Shown here: positions 46,101 through 59,709 of the stretch, one piece after another | How positions within the stretch are numbered: position 1 is the first letter of the stretch | Layout of the letters: the number at the start of each line of letters is the position of its first letter | Assembly (NCBI GenBank): GCA_018340375.1 | Contig: JAFFJZ010000030.1 | Coordinates: 1,054,001 to 1,118,000, forward strand | DNA length: 64,000 nt | Direction of reading: 5' to 3' | Source of the DNA: Gonatopus flavifemur | Taxonomy: Eukaryota > Arthropoda > Insecta > Hymenoptera > Dryinidae | Translations under genes and position numbers: made by a program | The notes under the pieces: generated by a model | Seen by the model: the letters and a program-made list of their open reading frames with translations, nothing else | Told to the model about the DNA's origin: nothing | Databases searched by the model: none

Positions 46101-46433
46101 CACGCATCGTCGAGATTTTACAGATTTACTACGTTTCAAATGTTTGGTTATGCCGCTAATTGATTCAATAAACTTGAATTACTCTTATTTTCTTGCAGCT
46201 GGGAGAAAATATTGTAGAATGAAAGTTCTCATCAGGGATTTTACGTTGCCCTCGTCAAACGTGATCAAAGTATTTGGAACAAAGAATTATTGCAGCCCTA
46301 AATAAGGATGGAGGAAAGTTCATTTTATGATAACGGATAAGGGTAACGAAACCTCGATGCAACCTCACCTATCGGTAATTCATACATGGATCTATTGATA
46401 CGGCATATGTATAGTATATGATAGACTAACATC
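43178..46433. other. unassigned 3.3 kb, possibly intron or intergenic
   Basis: No recognisable exon or repeat was found. A purine-rich stretch (about 45650-45850, GAGGAG and GAAGAG runs) stands out. It could be regulatory or transcribed but has no protein-like frame. Confidence 0.35.
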
Positions 46434-47988
46434 AATTGAGCCCACGGGAAGAAGAACTCGCCGAGCGCTCGAACCGCGGTAAAACTATTGTCCAAGCGGT
46501 GATATGGAGAGTGGAAAAAAAGTCGGAATTTTGAAAAACAAAAAATACTGGGTAATAGAGCTTGAAAAATCAATACAAGTGTCACTTCACAATTTTTTTC
46601 TATGATCAATAGTTTTCGAGAAAAGAAATAAACAGTAGCTATTTTTCGTACTAAAAATGGATGCTTTTCAATCTTAAACTCATTGTAACTCGGGCAGTTT
46701 CAAACGTATCAAGATGAGTCTTGCAGATTCTGATTCGGGGGGCTTCCCCGAAGATGACAATCTCGACAAAATTTGCAAAAATTGATACAAAATTAATGAA
46801 TTTTTAATTCGAAGTGAAAATCTTTTTAAACTAGGTTTTCATTGTTTTGCATTGAAAAAGTGTCGGGGGAAGTATAAGCTACGAAAAACTTCCAGCGACA
46901 AAGTTGTTCGCTAGTGGATGGACGAACTTTGTGGAAAATTTCAGATTGATTGGACTATTAGTTCGAAAGATACAGCGATTAATTCATTAGCGCGCAACTG
47001 AAATTTGTCATGATTCTATGTCGTTTACCGACTGAATATAAGGATTCGAATAAAATCTTGCATTCATTCGATTTCTCAACGTAGATTTATGTTTTTTGGG
47101 TAGAAGAATTCAAATATCGACCTTTTTTTGCAAGATTCGTCAGCCATTATTCTTTTATAAATAATTTAATTGTTTATAACATTATTACGGACAAAGTATT
47201 GAATTTGGAGAAAAATTCTTTTAACGAAACACTTTCTTGTGAGGAGTAAGTTTCGTACGGAAAATTTTTCTGATTCCTCAATTATTTACGCAAATATGAT
47301 TATTATTTTTGAATGAATATTGAAATAACCCTAATACTTTGATTTTTCAACACAGGTTTACATGTTTTATGTCGGAGAATTCGAATAGGGAGTTATTTTT
47401 TCAACAGTCCTTATCCATCGTTTTTTTTATAAAATTTATATGGGTAAATTATTTACCCATAAGATCGTTAGAAACAATGAGATTGTTTATAAAAAAAAAC
47501 CATGGATAAGGAATGTTGAAAAAATTTTGGAAGTTTTTCGTAGCTTATACTTCCCCCGACACTTTTTCAATGCAAAACAATGAAAACCTAGTTTAAAAAG
47601 ATTTTCACTTCGAATTAAAAATTCATTAATTTTGTATCAATTTTTGCAAATTTTGTCGAGATTGTCATCTTCGGGGAAGCCCCCCGAATCAGAATCTGCA
47701 AGACTCATCTTGATACGTTTGAAACTGCCCGAGTTACAATGAGTTTAAGATTGAAAAGCATCCATTTTTAGTACGAAAAATAGCTACTGTTTATTTCTTT
47801 TCTCGAAAACTATTGATCATAGAAAAAAATTGTGAAGTGACACTTGTATTGATTTTTCAAGCTCTATTACCCAGTATTTTTTGTTTTTCAAAATTCCGAC
47901 TTTTTTTCCACTCTCCATATCACCGCTTGGACAATAGTTTTACCGCGGTTCGAGCGCTCGGCGAGTTCTTCTTCCCGTGGGCTCAATT
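46434..47988. repeat. 1.55-kb inverted repeat with a 640-bp centre
   Basis: The left arm (46434-46890, starting AATTGAGCCCACGGGAAG) is mirrored by the right arm (47528-47988) almost without change over about 450 bp. The centre (46891-47527) is not part of the main palindrome but has its own pair: TTTTTCAACAGTCCTTATCC near 47398 and its complement near 47500. The mirrored frames at 46325-46609 and 47813-48064 share a peptide only because of the arms. No flanking duplication was recognised. Confidence 0.75.
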
Positions 47989-49609
47989 CCTCATTTCCCG
48001 ACACAGAATTCCTTACGATTTTTATAATATGTGCATACGCTTGCGAAAACTGACGAGACATTGAGAAGATTTCAATTTCGAAAAATTTGTAGATCCTCTT
48101 TTGATTGCTAACTAGTCCACTTCAAAAATGATAAAGACTTTTTTTTCATACAGTATACGGAAAATATTCTAATTTTTTCAAATAACATCGATTCACATTG
48201 TTTCCTTGATTTTTTTAGATGATAAACAACCGGAATAGATGAAAAATCGATTTCAGATTTTGATGAGGTCATACGTTTTCCTTGGATTTGAAAAAATATG
48301 TTTTACGAGAGTATTCGTTTAAATGTATGTGTCCATATTTGAACAAACAATTTTTCACTTTATTGAAGAAGCCAAATAAACCAAGGATGGCACCAGATAC
48401 AAGAGCATGAAAAGAACGAATCTTGGAGATATGCGAACGCCATTTCGAGAAAGGGTCGAGAAAAGGGTCACGTCGTTGTCGTATATGTGTAAAGGTTGTC
48501 AAGCTTAGAAGGGAAATCCGATCGTCTCTCGCGAGATCCAATTGACGTATGTTTTCTCGAAAGAGAATTGGAACAAGTCCGTCAAGGGACCGACACGGTC
48601 CGGCGTGAGGGTCATAAAAAACACAGAAAAGAGCGAAGAAGACAGCCGAATTGAGTCAAGGAAAGAAGAGAAATTGGGTTACATCGATCCTTGCTTAACG
48701 ATTCGTCGTTTCGTTTCATTCACCCTTTAATCGGAGCTCCGATACTTTTTCTTTCACTTAGCGGAAACGATTTGACCTCTGAATTATCATTAGTATAAAA
48801 TAAGGACCTCATTCTAAAAATATTTCTTCTTCACATCCCTCTCTTTGTACCACTTGTAAAATTTATTGGATATTTTTCAACTTACCGTATTATCCTTCGA
48901 AACGTAAAATTTCCCTCTTTTCAAAATGATTGAATTTGAAATTCATATGCTCGTCGTTCCCTACGGAAGAAGAGTTGAACATCGTTGGAAACTTAGATAT
49001 GTTTGGATGCGAATGCACTTGGTGAATTTTCTGAATTTCAAGTGATGAAATGTCAACGAAATCACAACGAGTTATATTTGCATTGCTCATCAGAAGCTAG
49101 AACCAACTCAAGGAATTTATCAAGGGTATTCCACCGTCTAACTTTTTCCTACACCGTCACACATGGAATCGTTTGCTGTTATACGGATGAATGAACGAAT
49201 GTATGACCTGCTAGGTCAACAAGTGTAATAAAAAGTTTTACTCTTGACAAATAGGTATTCGAAAAATCCTTTACAAAATATTGAAAAATGATTTTTATAA
49301 TATTAATTCATTTTATTCTTGATGTCATTTTCATCCTTAGGCGCATTCTACTTGTTAGCGATGCTAAATTCGGGGAGACTTCTCGCCACGAATTCGAAAT
49401 GTCTTCCTAATTGAATTTTTCTCCTTTTTCCTCTCCTCATTTGTCTGGCTTTTGTAAGTCTCGGAGTCGAAATTCTGTGATAGAAATTCATTCTCGTCTC
49501 CTTTCACGTTTTTTTATCACCAATTCTGATAGAAGAAATATTTTGCACCCATTTTTAGTTTTGAATCATCAATCAGATTTATATGTGTCAATGAGTGATA
49601 TTTTTAGCT
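47989..49609. other. unassigned sequence
   Basis: No gene, RNA or repeat end was recognised. Confidence 0.35.
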
Positions 49610-49611
49610 TA

Positions 49612-49859
49612 CACTGTAAAAAAAATTTGTTGAATTCCAAACAAAAATGCTTGGAAATTTACAAACTTGGTTTAGAAAAATAATTTCCGAACCTTTTTTG
49701 TGAATTGCCGAACAAAAGTTTGTGAATTCTCAAAAATCTTCGTGAAATCACAAAATTTTTTGAATGTTTACAAACTTTTGTTTGGTAATTTACAAAAAAA
49801 GTTGGTGTGAAAAACTGCCAAACTTCTCTGGCAGTTTAGGAAGTATATTTTTTACAGTG
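49612..49859. repeat. 248-bp MITE with CACTGTAAAAAAAATTTG end, TA duplication
   Basis: It starts CACTGTAAAAAAAATTTGTTG and ends TATTTTTTACAGTG. TA is at 49610-49611 and 49860-49861. The interior contains repeated TTTGTGAATT / AATTTACAAA units. The tips are like those of the 61959 family. Confidence 0.75.
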
Positions 49860-49861
49860 TA

Positions 49862-51370
49862 TCGTTTCAAATTCAAACCAGTAGAATCTTGCTATTTCTG
49901 CAGTCAAAAGTCGACCACTGAATGGAATCAGCGAATAGTTATCTGGGTTATGCAGTTTGAAGTATTCCTGACTAATTGAATCAGTGAGATTTCACTGCAA
50001 AGATCAGTTGATATTCATTGATTGTGCATTGTATATGCAATGATTCGCAGTGGTCAAAATTTCACTGCTTCAAATTTAGAGAGTAGAACACGAACCGCGA
50101 AGGTATCGATCAACGATAATATTTCTGCACTCATCGATTCAGGAGAGTGGATACAAGACGAGCACTTAACAACAATACTCTCGATATTTAGTGTAAAAAT
50201 TGAAGAAATACCGCCCCGTTCTCATTACTGTGTATATAGATACAGTCACACGAGACCGGGAGAATTCTTTACGACTTAAAACTGTAAATCACTGAGCTAC
50301 ATTTGGCAAAGAAAGAATTGCTACTGGCGAATTCTCGATCGAAGCAAATCTTGAGTAAATCCATGATCATAAATCCCCCACCGAGCATATAATTTTCACG
50401 AAGCAACTTCGTGAGACTCCTTGGGTAATGGTCCAGGTATCTCGATTATATTATCTCTCGAAGACAAACAAGTGGCTCATTCTGAAATCACTCATTTAAT
50501 TTATCCGTAGTCTCGAATAATGCTTCTAGAAGAGATATTACGAAGCTTGCTAACGAGATACCCAGAGCTACATCGTTAGACTTATATTCATTCGGCATTT
50601 AAAACCTCTCGATAGACAAGTTGCCGTGATCTCAACTTTGGCTACGTTGAATGCCGAAAATTTCATGAATAAATAGGAGAGTGAATGCTAACGGATGCTC
50701 GAATACTGAATTATTCGTGTTATTAGATTCGATTATATACCGGCTCACAGGTCGTGTTTTATTTTTTTTTCAAAGATAATCGTATTAACGTTCTCGATCA
50801 TGCTTTATTGATGCCTCTGAAGCTTGTCCCAGAAGCAATAGAATTTTCGTCCGTAATACCTTCTTGAATTTCGTTCCCGAGTTTTAACACTGAATCATTG
50901 TTTGTAACTGATTTTGCGACATCCTCTTTATATTTCAAAGGGAAACCTTATTCCAGTAAGTTACAATGAAGTTTGTTGAATATATTCACTTCGGTGGTTT
51001 ACGCTAGAGATACGCATAAGGATACGTGTTTGTAGCGTCTGCGGAACCTGCATTGTGTGGGGAGAATAAACAGAAATCAGACCTCTTATTCTATCTCCAA
51101 ACACTTACCAGTCTTTACAATGTACCAAGTATTGAGTACGCATATATCAAACCCGCTATCTGCACGTTCTCTCAGTCTTTTATTATAAATACCGCTTTGG
51201 TTGAATTTACCCTGTTTTTGTTGTTCTCTTACCTCCGAAACAGAATTGCTGGGAGAAATGGTATATGCTTTGATCTATTGTTTATTTTTATTTGAGTCTG
51301 CTTAGTTTGTCAAAGACAAATCCATTGAATTTCGATAGCAGGTTTTTTCAATTTTGAAAAATGCAGATAT
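49862..51370. other. unassigned sequence
   Basis: No gene or repeat was recognised. Confidence 0.35.
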
Positions 51371-51372
51371 TA

Positions 51373-52176
51373 CACAGTTGGAAATTTTGTATTGAATTCA
51401 ACATATTTCACATGTCCCAAACGGTCCACACATATTTTTGTGTCGATATCACATAATGTGTTTGTGTTAGCTAGTAACTCAAGCTTGATGTAAATGATAT
51501 AACACAAAAGGATTTCCGATCGTGTAAATTCAACACATAAGGACTGTCAAATGAAATCCAAAATAAGAAGTGAATCAACAGTTCACAAGTGTAATTTATG
51601 GATTTTTTTACATCAATCAAATGTGAAAATCACACTTTTTTCGTGTTGAAACAATGCATAAGAATAAATTGAAAAAAACAGTACTTTATTGAGCATTGAA
51701 CATGGATCGTCGGGACCGACTGTTGAAGCTGTATCACTCAAGCCACTGCCGGTCCTTTGGTTGAGTGTACTTTCTTTGCGTATATCAACTTGCACTCTAT
51801 CTTCAAATTTACATATCTAGAAAACGAATTCCCATTAGAATGAAAGCTAAAACCAAAATGAATGAATAGTTCTTCCGACGACTACTAAAGTTACACGTAC
51901 ATAGAAGTTTCATAAGAAAAATAGCTCCCACTACTGGCAATCTCCCTTTGGTAGTTGAAAATAACACAATTTTTATGTTTAATCTTGAGTTGAATAAAAT
52001 TTGTGTCATTTTGACACTTTTTTCCACTTGTTTGAATGATTTAACATTATAAATCAGTTGAGACCTGATTACACAAGGACTGTCTGTAGAAGTTACACAT
52101 GTTTATGTTGAATATTTAACAGAAAATTCATGACACACGGATTTTTTAACACATTTACACAAAATTTTCAACTGTG
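51373..52176. repeat. 804-bp CACAG-ended MITE, TA duplication
   Basis: It starts CACAGTTGGAAATTTTGTAT and ends ACACAAAATTTTCAACTGTG, with TA at 51371-51372 and 52177-52178. Most of it matches 24542-25209, but about 140 bp near the right (51950-52100, with TTTTGACACTTTTTTCCAC) are absent from that copy. Confidence 0.85.
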
Positions 52177-52178
52177 TA

Positions 52179-55100
52179 GGTACGATTGCAACTATTTTTA
52201 TTATCAAGGTTACTATAGACTTTCTCCTCGATATACAGTTCAATATCTCAACAAAAGACATCGAGGTAAGAATTTAATTTGAAATGTTCTGCAACCTCGA
52301 TTGTACCAAGGTACAAAAATGTGCAAGTAACACTGTCGCATTTGATCCCAAAGGAGCCGTAAAAGAACATAGAATCTATCTGATGCGATACGAGCTAAGG
52401 GGATGGAATGCGACACGCTGTTGTATTCCATCGTCTTTTCTTTTATTTTTGAGAATGCATTTGGAGATTCGTTGAGCAGATAGGGGGATATATTGAATGA
52501 AATGTAAGTTCCAGTATATCCTGTAAAGTATTCCGTCGAGTGTAACATCCTATAAAATGGGAATCGTATTAACATCGGGAATAATGAATTTTTATTATCG
52601 CGAAACTTTATTTCAACATTTTTCTTTCTCTTATTTCGAAACATTCTTTATTTGGATTTAAAAACGCATTATTCTCTATTAAATTCCAACATATAAATTG
52701 ATCGTGTTAATACATTCTCTTCAATTTCACAATGAAAATTACTAACATTTTCTGAGCTTTTCTGAAGAAACTCATACGACTAGATGTATTGTAAGTCGAT
52801 AAAATGTGTTCTATGCAGAAGTGACATTTACGGAATTCGCGCGATTTTATAATTCGTGCACCATCACTCTGTATTGCGTTCTCTGAATATTTCTCATGTC
52901 GGAGGACTAAAATTAAATTGTACGTAGGCCGACGCGTATACTTCGAGAATATCACGAGGAATACCATCCGAACAAACAAGAAAGTATATCGAAAACATTT
53001 GAGATGAATGAGACATTTTTAGAGAATTTCTTAGCACGCGTTACATGAATTCTTAGGTATTCGATGAAACACGAAAGAGTGTTGTAGATTCTTTGAGAAT
53101 TTCCACGTGATATATTCATCGAAAGCGATCTGCAAATATGTGAAAAATTCTTCAACATCTTCTGCAGAGAAAATCCGAGGATGGGGTTGAAGACATCACT
53201 TAGGTACATGAACAATCTGTATTCAGTTATATTCTTTGATTAGGTTCTATTGAGCAACAAAGAAAAATCGACAAATGTTTCGACTTTTGAGGGTTTTAAA
53301 ATTGTCCACGCAAATTTTTCTCTCTTCATGATATATATCTAAAGAACTTCTGCAAACCTTCTTCAAACGTTTGTGCAGAATATTATTATCAAGAGAGAAT
53401 TGTTTCGAAAAATATGGAAACTTTCAATTATAAAAGAACAAAATACGAAACGATACCATGAGATCATTGTTAATCCAGCATTGTTCTGAATATTTAATGG
53501 AGAGAAGTGGGAACCGATAGCGTCGTTTTTGATGATTTCACTTTGAGCCGAGAATCAATTTTCGGAGTAGCTGTATAAGCTTGATTCCTCTTCAAGTATT
53601 CCCTCAATTATAATTTTGCGTGAAGGTAATGTTTCAAGGACTCGACTACCAACGCGATTGTACACGAAACGAATAAAATACACATTGAATTAAATCTAGG
53701 GCACTTCCGATCGATCTCTTCCCTCATTTACTACTTTTTATGCAAAAACATTGATTTCATTTCCAATTCAATTATGAATTTCAACAGCGAGTGATTCAGA
53801 TACCGCATACGATGATTGATAACGAATAAAGTCGGTATCATAGTATTATGCTTTGGAAATATAACAATGAATTGAAATGATCAATACGATGCATAAATCA
53901 TGCGACTTTTTCTCAGTTGAATGTGTTTGAGATTCAGCTTTCCCTGATCTATCATTTTCCGATACGGTTCTGTTGTTCCGTGAGAAGATATCCTTTTTAA
54001 TATGGTGCAAAATGAAATTACTAATGTATTCGACAAATATGTACTGACTGTACGCTGATCGAACGGATGCTATTAGAATTTCACTGGTAGAGGCAAATAG
54101 CGATGGCCCAGGATCTATATATCTCGCTGGCCATACGTAACTCAACCGGCACTCCAAAGCACCAATCAAATTCAATGAAGGTTATGAGGACGCGTAAATT
54201 CTACGGTTGAGAAATCAAATGAAGAGCATAATTAAGGGGATGTTGGAACACTGCTCATTTCGTATTACCAGGTTTATTTAAAAATAATCTGACTGATTCC
54301 ACCCGACGTTCTTATAATTTGTGTTGGCATGTTTTATACGAGAAATTTATATAATCCAAGGATGAATTTTACAGAATTATTCTCCTCCGAGATGTTTTTT
54401 TTTTGTAAGAATTGTTGCATCATATACAACTCAGGAGGTCAGTGTTTTTCCTCTTAGGTGAAATACGATGTTACATCTAACAGCATACTTCAAAGAAAAA
54501 AATCTAATCTACGAGAGAGCGTACGTAATTCGTTCTCCGCCCTCTTGATTCCCCTACATAGCACCAACTTAATAAAAAAACCTCGAAAGAAGAAAAATCT
54601 CCGTCTCGCATACTAAATCCATATCTTCTCACGATGGAAATGAATTCACGAGGTCATAATGATTGTATACCAGACATTACTGGAATCAAAGGGTATAGAA
54701 AAAGGAATCATTTTTCATATTACATATCTCTACAGGAATTCCTCAGAATCATTAAATCGCATGAATATAAATCGAAGAGTCTACTTCGTAGAAACATTTC
54801 GTCAAAACATATATAGATCCTCCTTCAAAATTATTGCAACAAAGTACAATAGAAGTGAAATACGAGCGAAAATGTCCAAAACGTTGAGAACAAACAATAA
54901 ACGGAAATACAAATTTCATGAAAATACCTGTAACAATTTACTATCGTTCGAAGAGAAACGTGTCGAGTTGTTTTTATGTAAACTACTCCATTACTCATTC
55001 AACTCGAAAGAACTTATTACGAAACACAAAATACAAACGACTCTCGAAGTTCAGTTTTATTTTGCCCCTTCTTCCCTATTTTTTGACATATTTTCATTAC

Positions 55101-55510
55101 GGTGAACGCGTTAAACTACAAAATTCAAAACTCTCTCTCTCTCTCTCCGTCAGCAAAAAATCCATTTACTCAACAATGAGTGATAGATCCTCCAGACTCT
55201 AATGTATATTAACCGTTTTACTTGGTCCATTATCGGAGGTAATCGAATTATTTTCAAAGAGCTCAAGTTATCAAACATTCCCCCGAAGAAATTTAATTTC
55301 GTCAAGACTAAGAAGAAGAAGGAGATTCAGTTGATTTCATTAAATTTTTGAATCTTTCATTTGAGACGAATTTGATACGGAAATGAAATTATTCAATAAT
55401 TCTGTTCACAAACATGGTTGAAGAATACGATGTTTCTCAAACAGCCCGTCCCTTAACATGGAAATATTCAAATTGAAGTTTTGTGTCTTATCGTAAAAGA
55501 TATTGATATT

Positions 55511-55563
<53 letters not shown>

Positions 55564-56382
55564 CGGATGGCGTGTAGGTATAGGTGTGCGTATATATCGA
55601 ATAAAGGAGCATCCAAAAAAAGTTGGAAAAACATGTAATGGACGAGGTAAAATGGTAAGTGTAAAGGAAATAGCGAAGGGGTGAAGAAGAAGCAGAAGTC
55701 GTTTTATTTCGCGTTCGAGCAAACACGAGCGCTACTTTAACGCGCCATCAGAAGAAGCTGAAAGCATCCCGTACTTTTTGTTCTTACTTCATTTTAGTTG
55801 TTCCGAGCTTTTATTGCGAATGTCAGGTTATCCCCATACGCTTCCGTTGGGTGCTGTTTTGTTTTCATTCGTTTTTCGTTCCATTATTCCTCATATATTC
55901 TCCTCTAACAATTCTATACTATTCTCTATTGATACATTATTAATGGAGGATAAATACGTGTACATATTCCATAAGTGACGTGGAAGAAAAAGTAGAATGG
56001 AAAAGTTTTATAAACGTATCATCAGAAATGGCGTATGAAAATCGACGATGGATTGAAATCAAAGTTTTTCAGACGGTGTTCGCAATCTGTTTTTTTTTTC
56101 CATTTCACTTGAATGTCGTCCATGTCCAAGACATTATTCGAAATTATTTATCGAGGACTCTGTGAAGCATTGAAGAATGCGAAAAGGAATCTCATATTGT
56201 CAGAGGATTTTTAAAATATTTCTCAAACGTTGATCTATGATAAAAATGAATCGACTCACGGTAGTTTGATAGAAGAAAATGAGATGAAAAATCTGAGCAA
56301 TTGAAATGACTTTTGTTCAATTTTTAATCTGTCGTGATCGTGACTGTATTCATTAAACCAAATCGGAATACCACACGGAGAG
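52179..56382. other. unassigned 4.2 kb, probably intergenic or intronic
   Basis: No recognisable exon, RNA gene or repeat end apart from the GA run at 55517 and a short CT run near 55131. The longest frames (up to about 148 codons near 54659-55105) have no known motif and atypical composition. Confidence 0.35.
55517..55561. repeat. GA dinucleotide microsatellite
   Basis: About 22 uninterrupted GA units. It explains the apparent RERERE frame on one strand and the SLSLSL frame on the other. Confidence 0.95.
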
Positions 56383-56582
56383 AATTGAGGGGATACTAGC
56401 GGCGTGGCAGCAGCCAAATCGTTTATGACAAACTACGGCGAAACGCTTCGTTTTACTCAAAATCTCTGATTCAAGCAGAAGTGCTGTACAGAGCGATATT
56501 TTGATTGATATGAAGCGTTTGCCCGCAGTTTGTTATAAACGATTCGGCTGCTACCACGCCGCTAGTATCACCCTCAATAGTG
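56383..56582. repeat. 200-bp foldback MITE, GATACTAGCGGCGTGG arms
   Basis: GAATTGAGGGGATACTAGCG and its complement CGCTAGTATCACCCTCAAT bound arms that also share GGCAGCAGCC(A/G)AATCGTTTAT and CAAACT(A/G)CGG blocks. The left flank CACGGAGA and right ...AGTG may be the true tips. A longer relative is at 57981-59709. Confidence 0.65.
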
Positions 56583-56785
56583 ATGATTCCGATGTGAAAT
56601 TCTAAAAGGAGAATACATCGTAACGATTACAATGTTTCGTAGTTCTGAGTACCTCAAAAACAAGTGTTGCCTACATTTTATGCAATTTTTTGCGATAGCA
56701 ACTCAATCAGCGGCATGTTGACATCGCAATGTTTATTTTTTATTTCTCTCCGTCCATTTTTGTCGAAATTTGCTTACCCCTAATC

Positions 56786-56924
56786 AGTGATGGCCAATCT
56801 TGAAAGAATCGATTATTTTCTATAAAAAATTTATCAAGTTTTGATCGAATCTTATATAATTTCAATCCAAATTGTATAGAAATTCTATGAAAAAGAATAG
56901 ATTCTTTCAAGATCGGCCATCACT
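56786..56924. repeat. 139-bp hairpin MITE, AGTGATGGCC arms
   Basis: AGTGATGGCCAATCTTGAAA is mirrored by TTTCAAGATCGGCCATCACT. The interior is AT-rich with ATCGAT-like units. A related hairpin may lie at about 36755-36890. Confidence 0.65.
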
Positions 56925-57139
56925 ATTCCTGATGATCAACCCTTTCACTGCGTACAAGGGTCATTTTTGTCCAGGTCCATTTCTTTCAAGACCAATTTTT
57001 CGGCACATTTTGAATTTTCTAAGCCATACGAGATCTGATCGTTGCCTAATTCTCAGGACATAGGTTTATTCTACACATTTAAAAGTATGTTCACAAATTT
57101 TGGCAGATTTTTTTAACCACTTTCGTCACGTGAAATAAT

Positions 57140-57426
57140 GGCTAGAAAGTAAGTGTGTGCGAATACTCAAAATTTTTTAGTATTCTCGAGTAATTTCTTC
57201 GAGTAATTGGTCGATTCTCTTAGAATTATCATGAATCATCATTTGCAAAGGGTGGAATATTCTTAGAGAACATAAGGGATCGTTATCCACTATCACATAT
57301 AGATTATATTCATATTCATATGTATCATATACTTTTCGAGTACTCGAAAATCTACCAGATACTCGAAAAATTTTTGAGTACTCGACTCGACTCGAAAAAA
57401 TCACTACTCGCACACCTCTACTAGCC
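57140..57426. repeat. foldback with GTGTGCGAATACTC arms
   Basis: GGCTAGAAAGTAAGTGTGTG faces CGCACACCTCTACTAGCC. Inside are several GAGTA(C/T)TCGA units in both orientations. Confidence 0.6.
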
Positions 57427-57648
57427 CTCAGTTACCCCACGTATTTGAGTATGTTTTCGTTAACCTCTCGTTGTGCGTTGCAATCGACTAAATGGAACCT
57501 TTTCCATCATCAAAAAAATACTATGGTTCTTAAACTTCATCCCTGTTTTGGTTTCAAATCATCCCTCTCCACCCTTATAAACAGAACATCAGATTTTCTA
57601 AAACCTCTTGTTCCCTTTAGACCCCCGTGGGGTAACAGAGGGCTGCAA
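57427..57648. repeat. hairpin with TTACCCCACG arms
   Basis: CCCTCAGTTACCCCACG near 57426 is mirrored by CGTGGGGTAACAGAGGG near 57625. The middle (about 170 bp) is unrelated. It may be two outward ends of one small element. Confidence 0.45.
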
Positions 57649-57980
57649 ATGAATGACTCATATGCGCACTGAAAGGATTTGTTCGTGATTCTCCTGAATG
57701 GCGAAATTTGCAACCACTGGAACCACGTCTTCCGATTACGGATTTGAGACAACATTTTGAGGTTTTAAACAACATGATGACATTTTTCCTACTTTTTTAA
57801 CGAATTGTTTTTGGAAATCCGAAAGAAACTCTTGAGTTGAAAAGGCGAAGAATTATTGTTTCATCACTTTCTGACAATGCAATTTTAATATTCCTTAATG
57901 AACTTGAACGATGAGTAAAAAAATACATAAATACGGCATCATTGAAAATTTATTATCAAGAGATTGCAACTTTCAGTTAA

Positions 57981-59709
57981 GGGGGTACTAGCAGCATGGC
58001 AGCAGCCAAATTGTTCATGACAAACTACGGGAAAACGCTTAAACTTCATCAAAATATCGCTTCCCTCAGCAGAAATTAGCACCGAATCAACGTTGTTTCG
58101 AGCTTAGATGTCTCGGAACAAAGTGGATCCGGTGTTGATTTCTACTAGGGTTTGTACAGCAATTCTACTTGAATCAGAGAAGTGTTGTACACGCAGGAAA
58201 GTGCTTCTTTGGAAAATGGCAGAGTTTTTAATACGTTCCCAGACAACATTGAGAGTTCTGAAAGAATTCTCGGATGTTCGAAAGAATTCTTCAGGAACAC
58301 CAAAAGTAATCGGAAGAATTCTGATAGAATATATTCAGAACTCTGGAATGTCCAACCAATAGAGCATTCTTGGTGTTCTTTTTCCATCATATTAGAATTA
58401 ATTATGAACTCGCAACAGAATTCTTTGAGAACATTGAAAGTATAAATAGACAGAAAATTAGGACTTTTCAAGAAACTCGTTTCTTCAATAAAAGGAGTTA
58501 CTTTGAATTTCAAACGTATCTGTTATTTGGAGAGTTTCATAAATTGGATAATATAAAATTAGTTTACATTGGCTACATTGGAATCAATAAACAATTTTAT
58601 CCAAGTATTTAAATGATTTTTTATTCGTTTGTTATTAAATATTTTTTCCTGCCTGCACATAAGAAAAATTTATATTTGACATTGGAATTTTGGAGAATTC
58701 AACGTACATTCTGATGTATAAGAGTTTAGTTTTGAATTTGGACAAATTTTTGTTTCAAAATTATTCTTTAAAGAAGTGTAATTGCAATCCCTATAAAACT
58801 ATCGTCAATTTTAGATGTAATTTATTTTCGGAATATTAATATTTTGAATAACACACATCTCTGTAGATAAAATTTCAGTATCTCTCAGTATACTGATGAA
58901 ATCACCCCCCGGAACGTCTGATTCGAGGTTTTTTAATATTTATCCAATTTCTCGTATTGATAACGATTATTTATTACAATATTTCATAAAAGCATTAATA
59001 TTAGCGTGACAAGAGAAAATGAATTACTTGAATCATAGGGTGAAAAAAAGAAATTCCAAAAAGATATTCAGAACTTTCGCCAATAAGTTGGTTTAGCATG
59101 AACGAACTGAAAAACATATGATCTTATTAGCGCCATCTACATTTTCAATGAATCCGCAAATAATTCTGTTGGATTGAATAGAGAACACCGCACGAGTCAA
59201 TATCATTGAACATTTGAGAATTCTTAAATCGCATTTTAAGAGTTATTTTCGAACATTTTACAAACTCCCTAAATCATTCAGAAGAATTCTCTGAGAACCC
59301 CATACGTTCTACATGAATTCTGACAGAATTCAATGCTGAGAGTTCTTGAGAAGTTCATGTTAAGAACTCATATGGCATTCTTTCGAAACTGTCTTGCGGT
59401 CTGGGTTTTTGATACGTTTTCAGTACAATCAGGTATCTCATTTACTGATTATGTAATGTTGAGTATTACAAAGTCTAATGCCACGTAGTATCTTTGTGAA
59501 TCACTATGACGATTGGCCACTTCTTTAATTTCTATCACTGATTTTGGATTTTTATGTGCCGACAAATCAAAATGCAATGTGAGATAATTTGGTATGTCAC
59601 ATATCGGGGGCCACTTTTCTTCGTGTGAAGAACGATATTTTGATAAAATTGAAGCGTTTGCCTATGGTCTGTCAAAGGATTTGGCTGCCGCCACGCCGAT
59701 AGTATCACC
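57981..59709. repeat. GGTACTAGCAGCATGG foldback, split by a nested element
   Basis: TTAAGGGGGTACTAGCAGCA at the left faces GCCGATAGTATCACCTTAA at the right. Both halves share GGCAGCAGCCAAAT and AAACTACGG blocks with the 200-bp element at 56383. A possible TTAA lies outside each end. The element at 58238-59405 lies within it. Confidence 0.6.
58238..59405. repeat. 1168-bp CCCAGAC-ended element, TT duplication
   Basis: It starts CCCAGACAACATTGAGAG and ends GACTGTCTTGCGGTCTGGG-like, with TT at 58236-58237 and 59406-59407. The ends hold repeated AGAATTCT units in both orientations. The centre (about 58450-59150) is AT-rich and unassigned. Frames here are short and unrecognised. Confidence 0.65.

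Noticed and set aside
46325..48064. Same peptide encoded twice (46325-46609 and 47813-48064)
   Set aside because: Explained by the inverted arms, not by a duplicated gene.
52240..52644. 134-codon frame on the minus strand
   Set aside because: No recognisable domain and no supporting splice or start context.
54659..55105. 148-codon open frame
   Set aside because: No motif, biased composition from AT-rich DNA, overlapping frames of similar length; judged chance.
55406..55726. Frames with long RE or SL runs
   Set aside because: Produced by the GA dinucleotide repeat.
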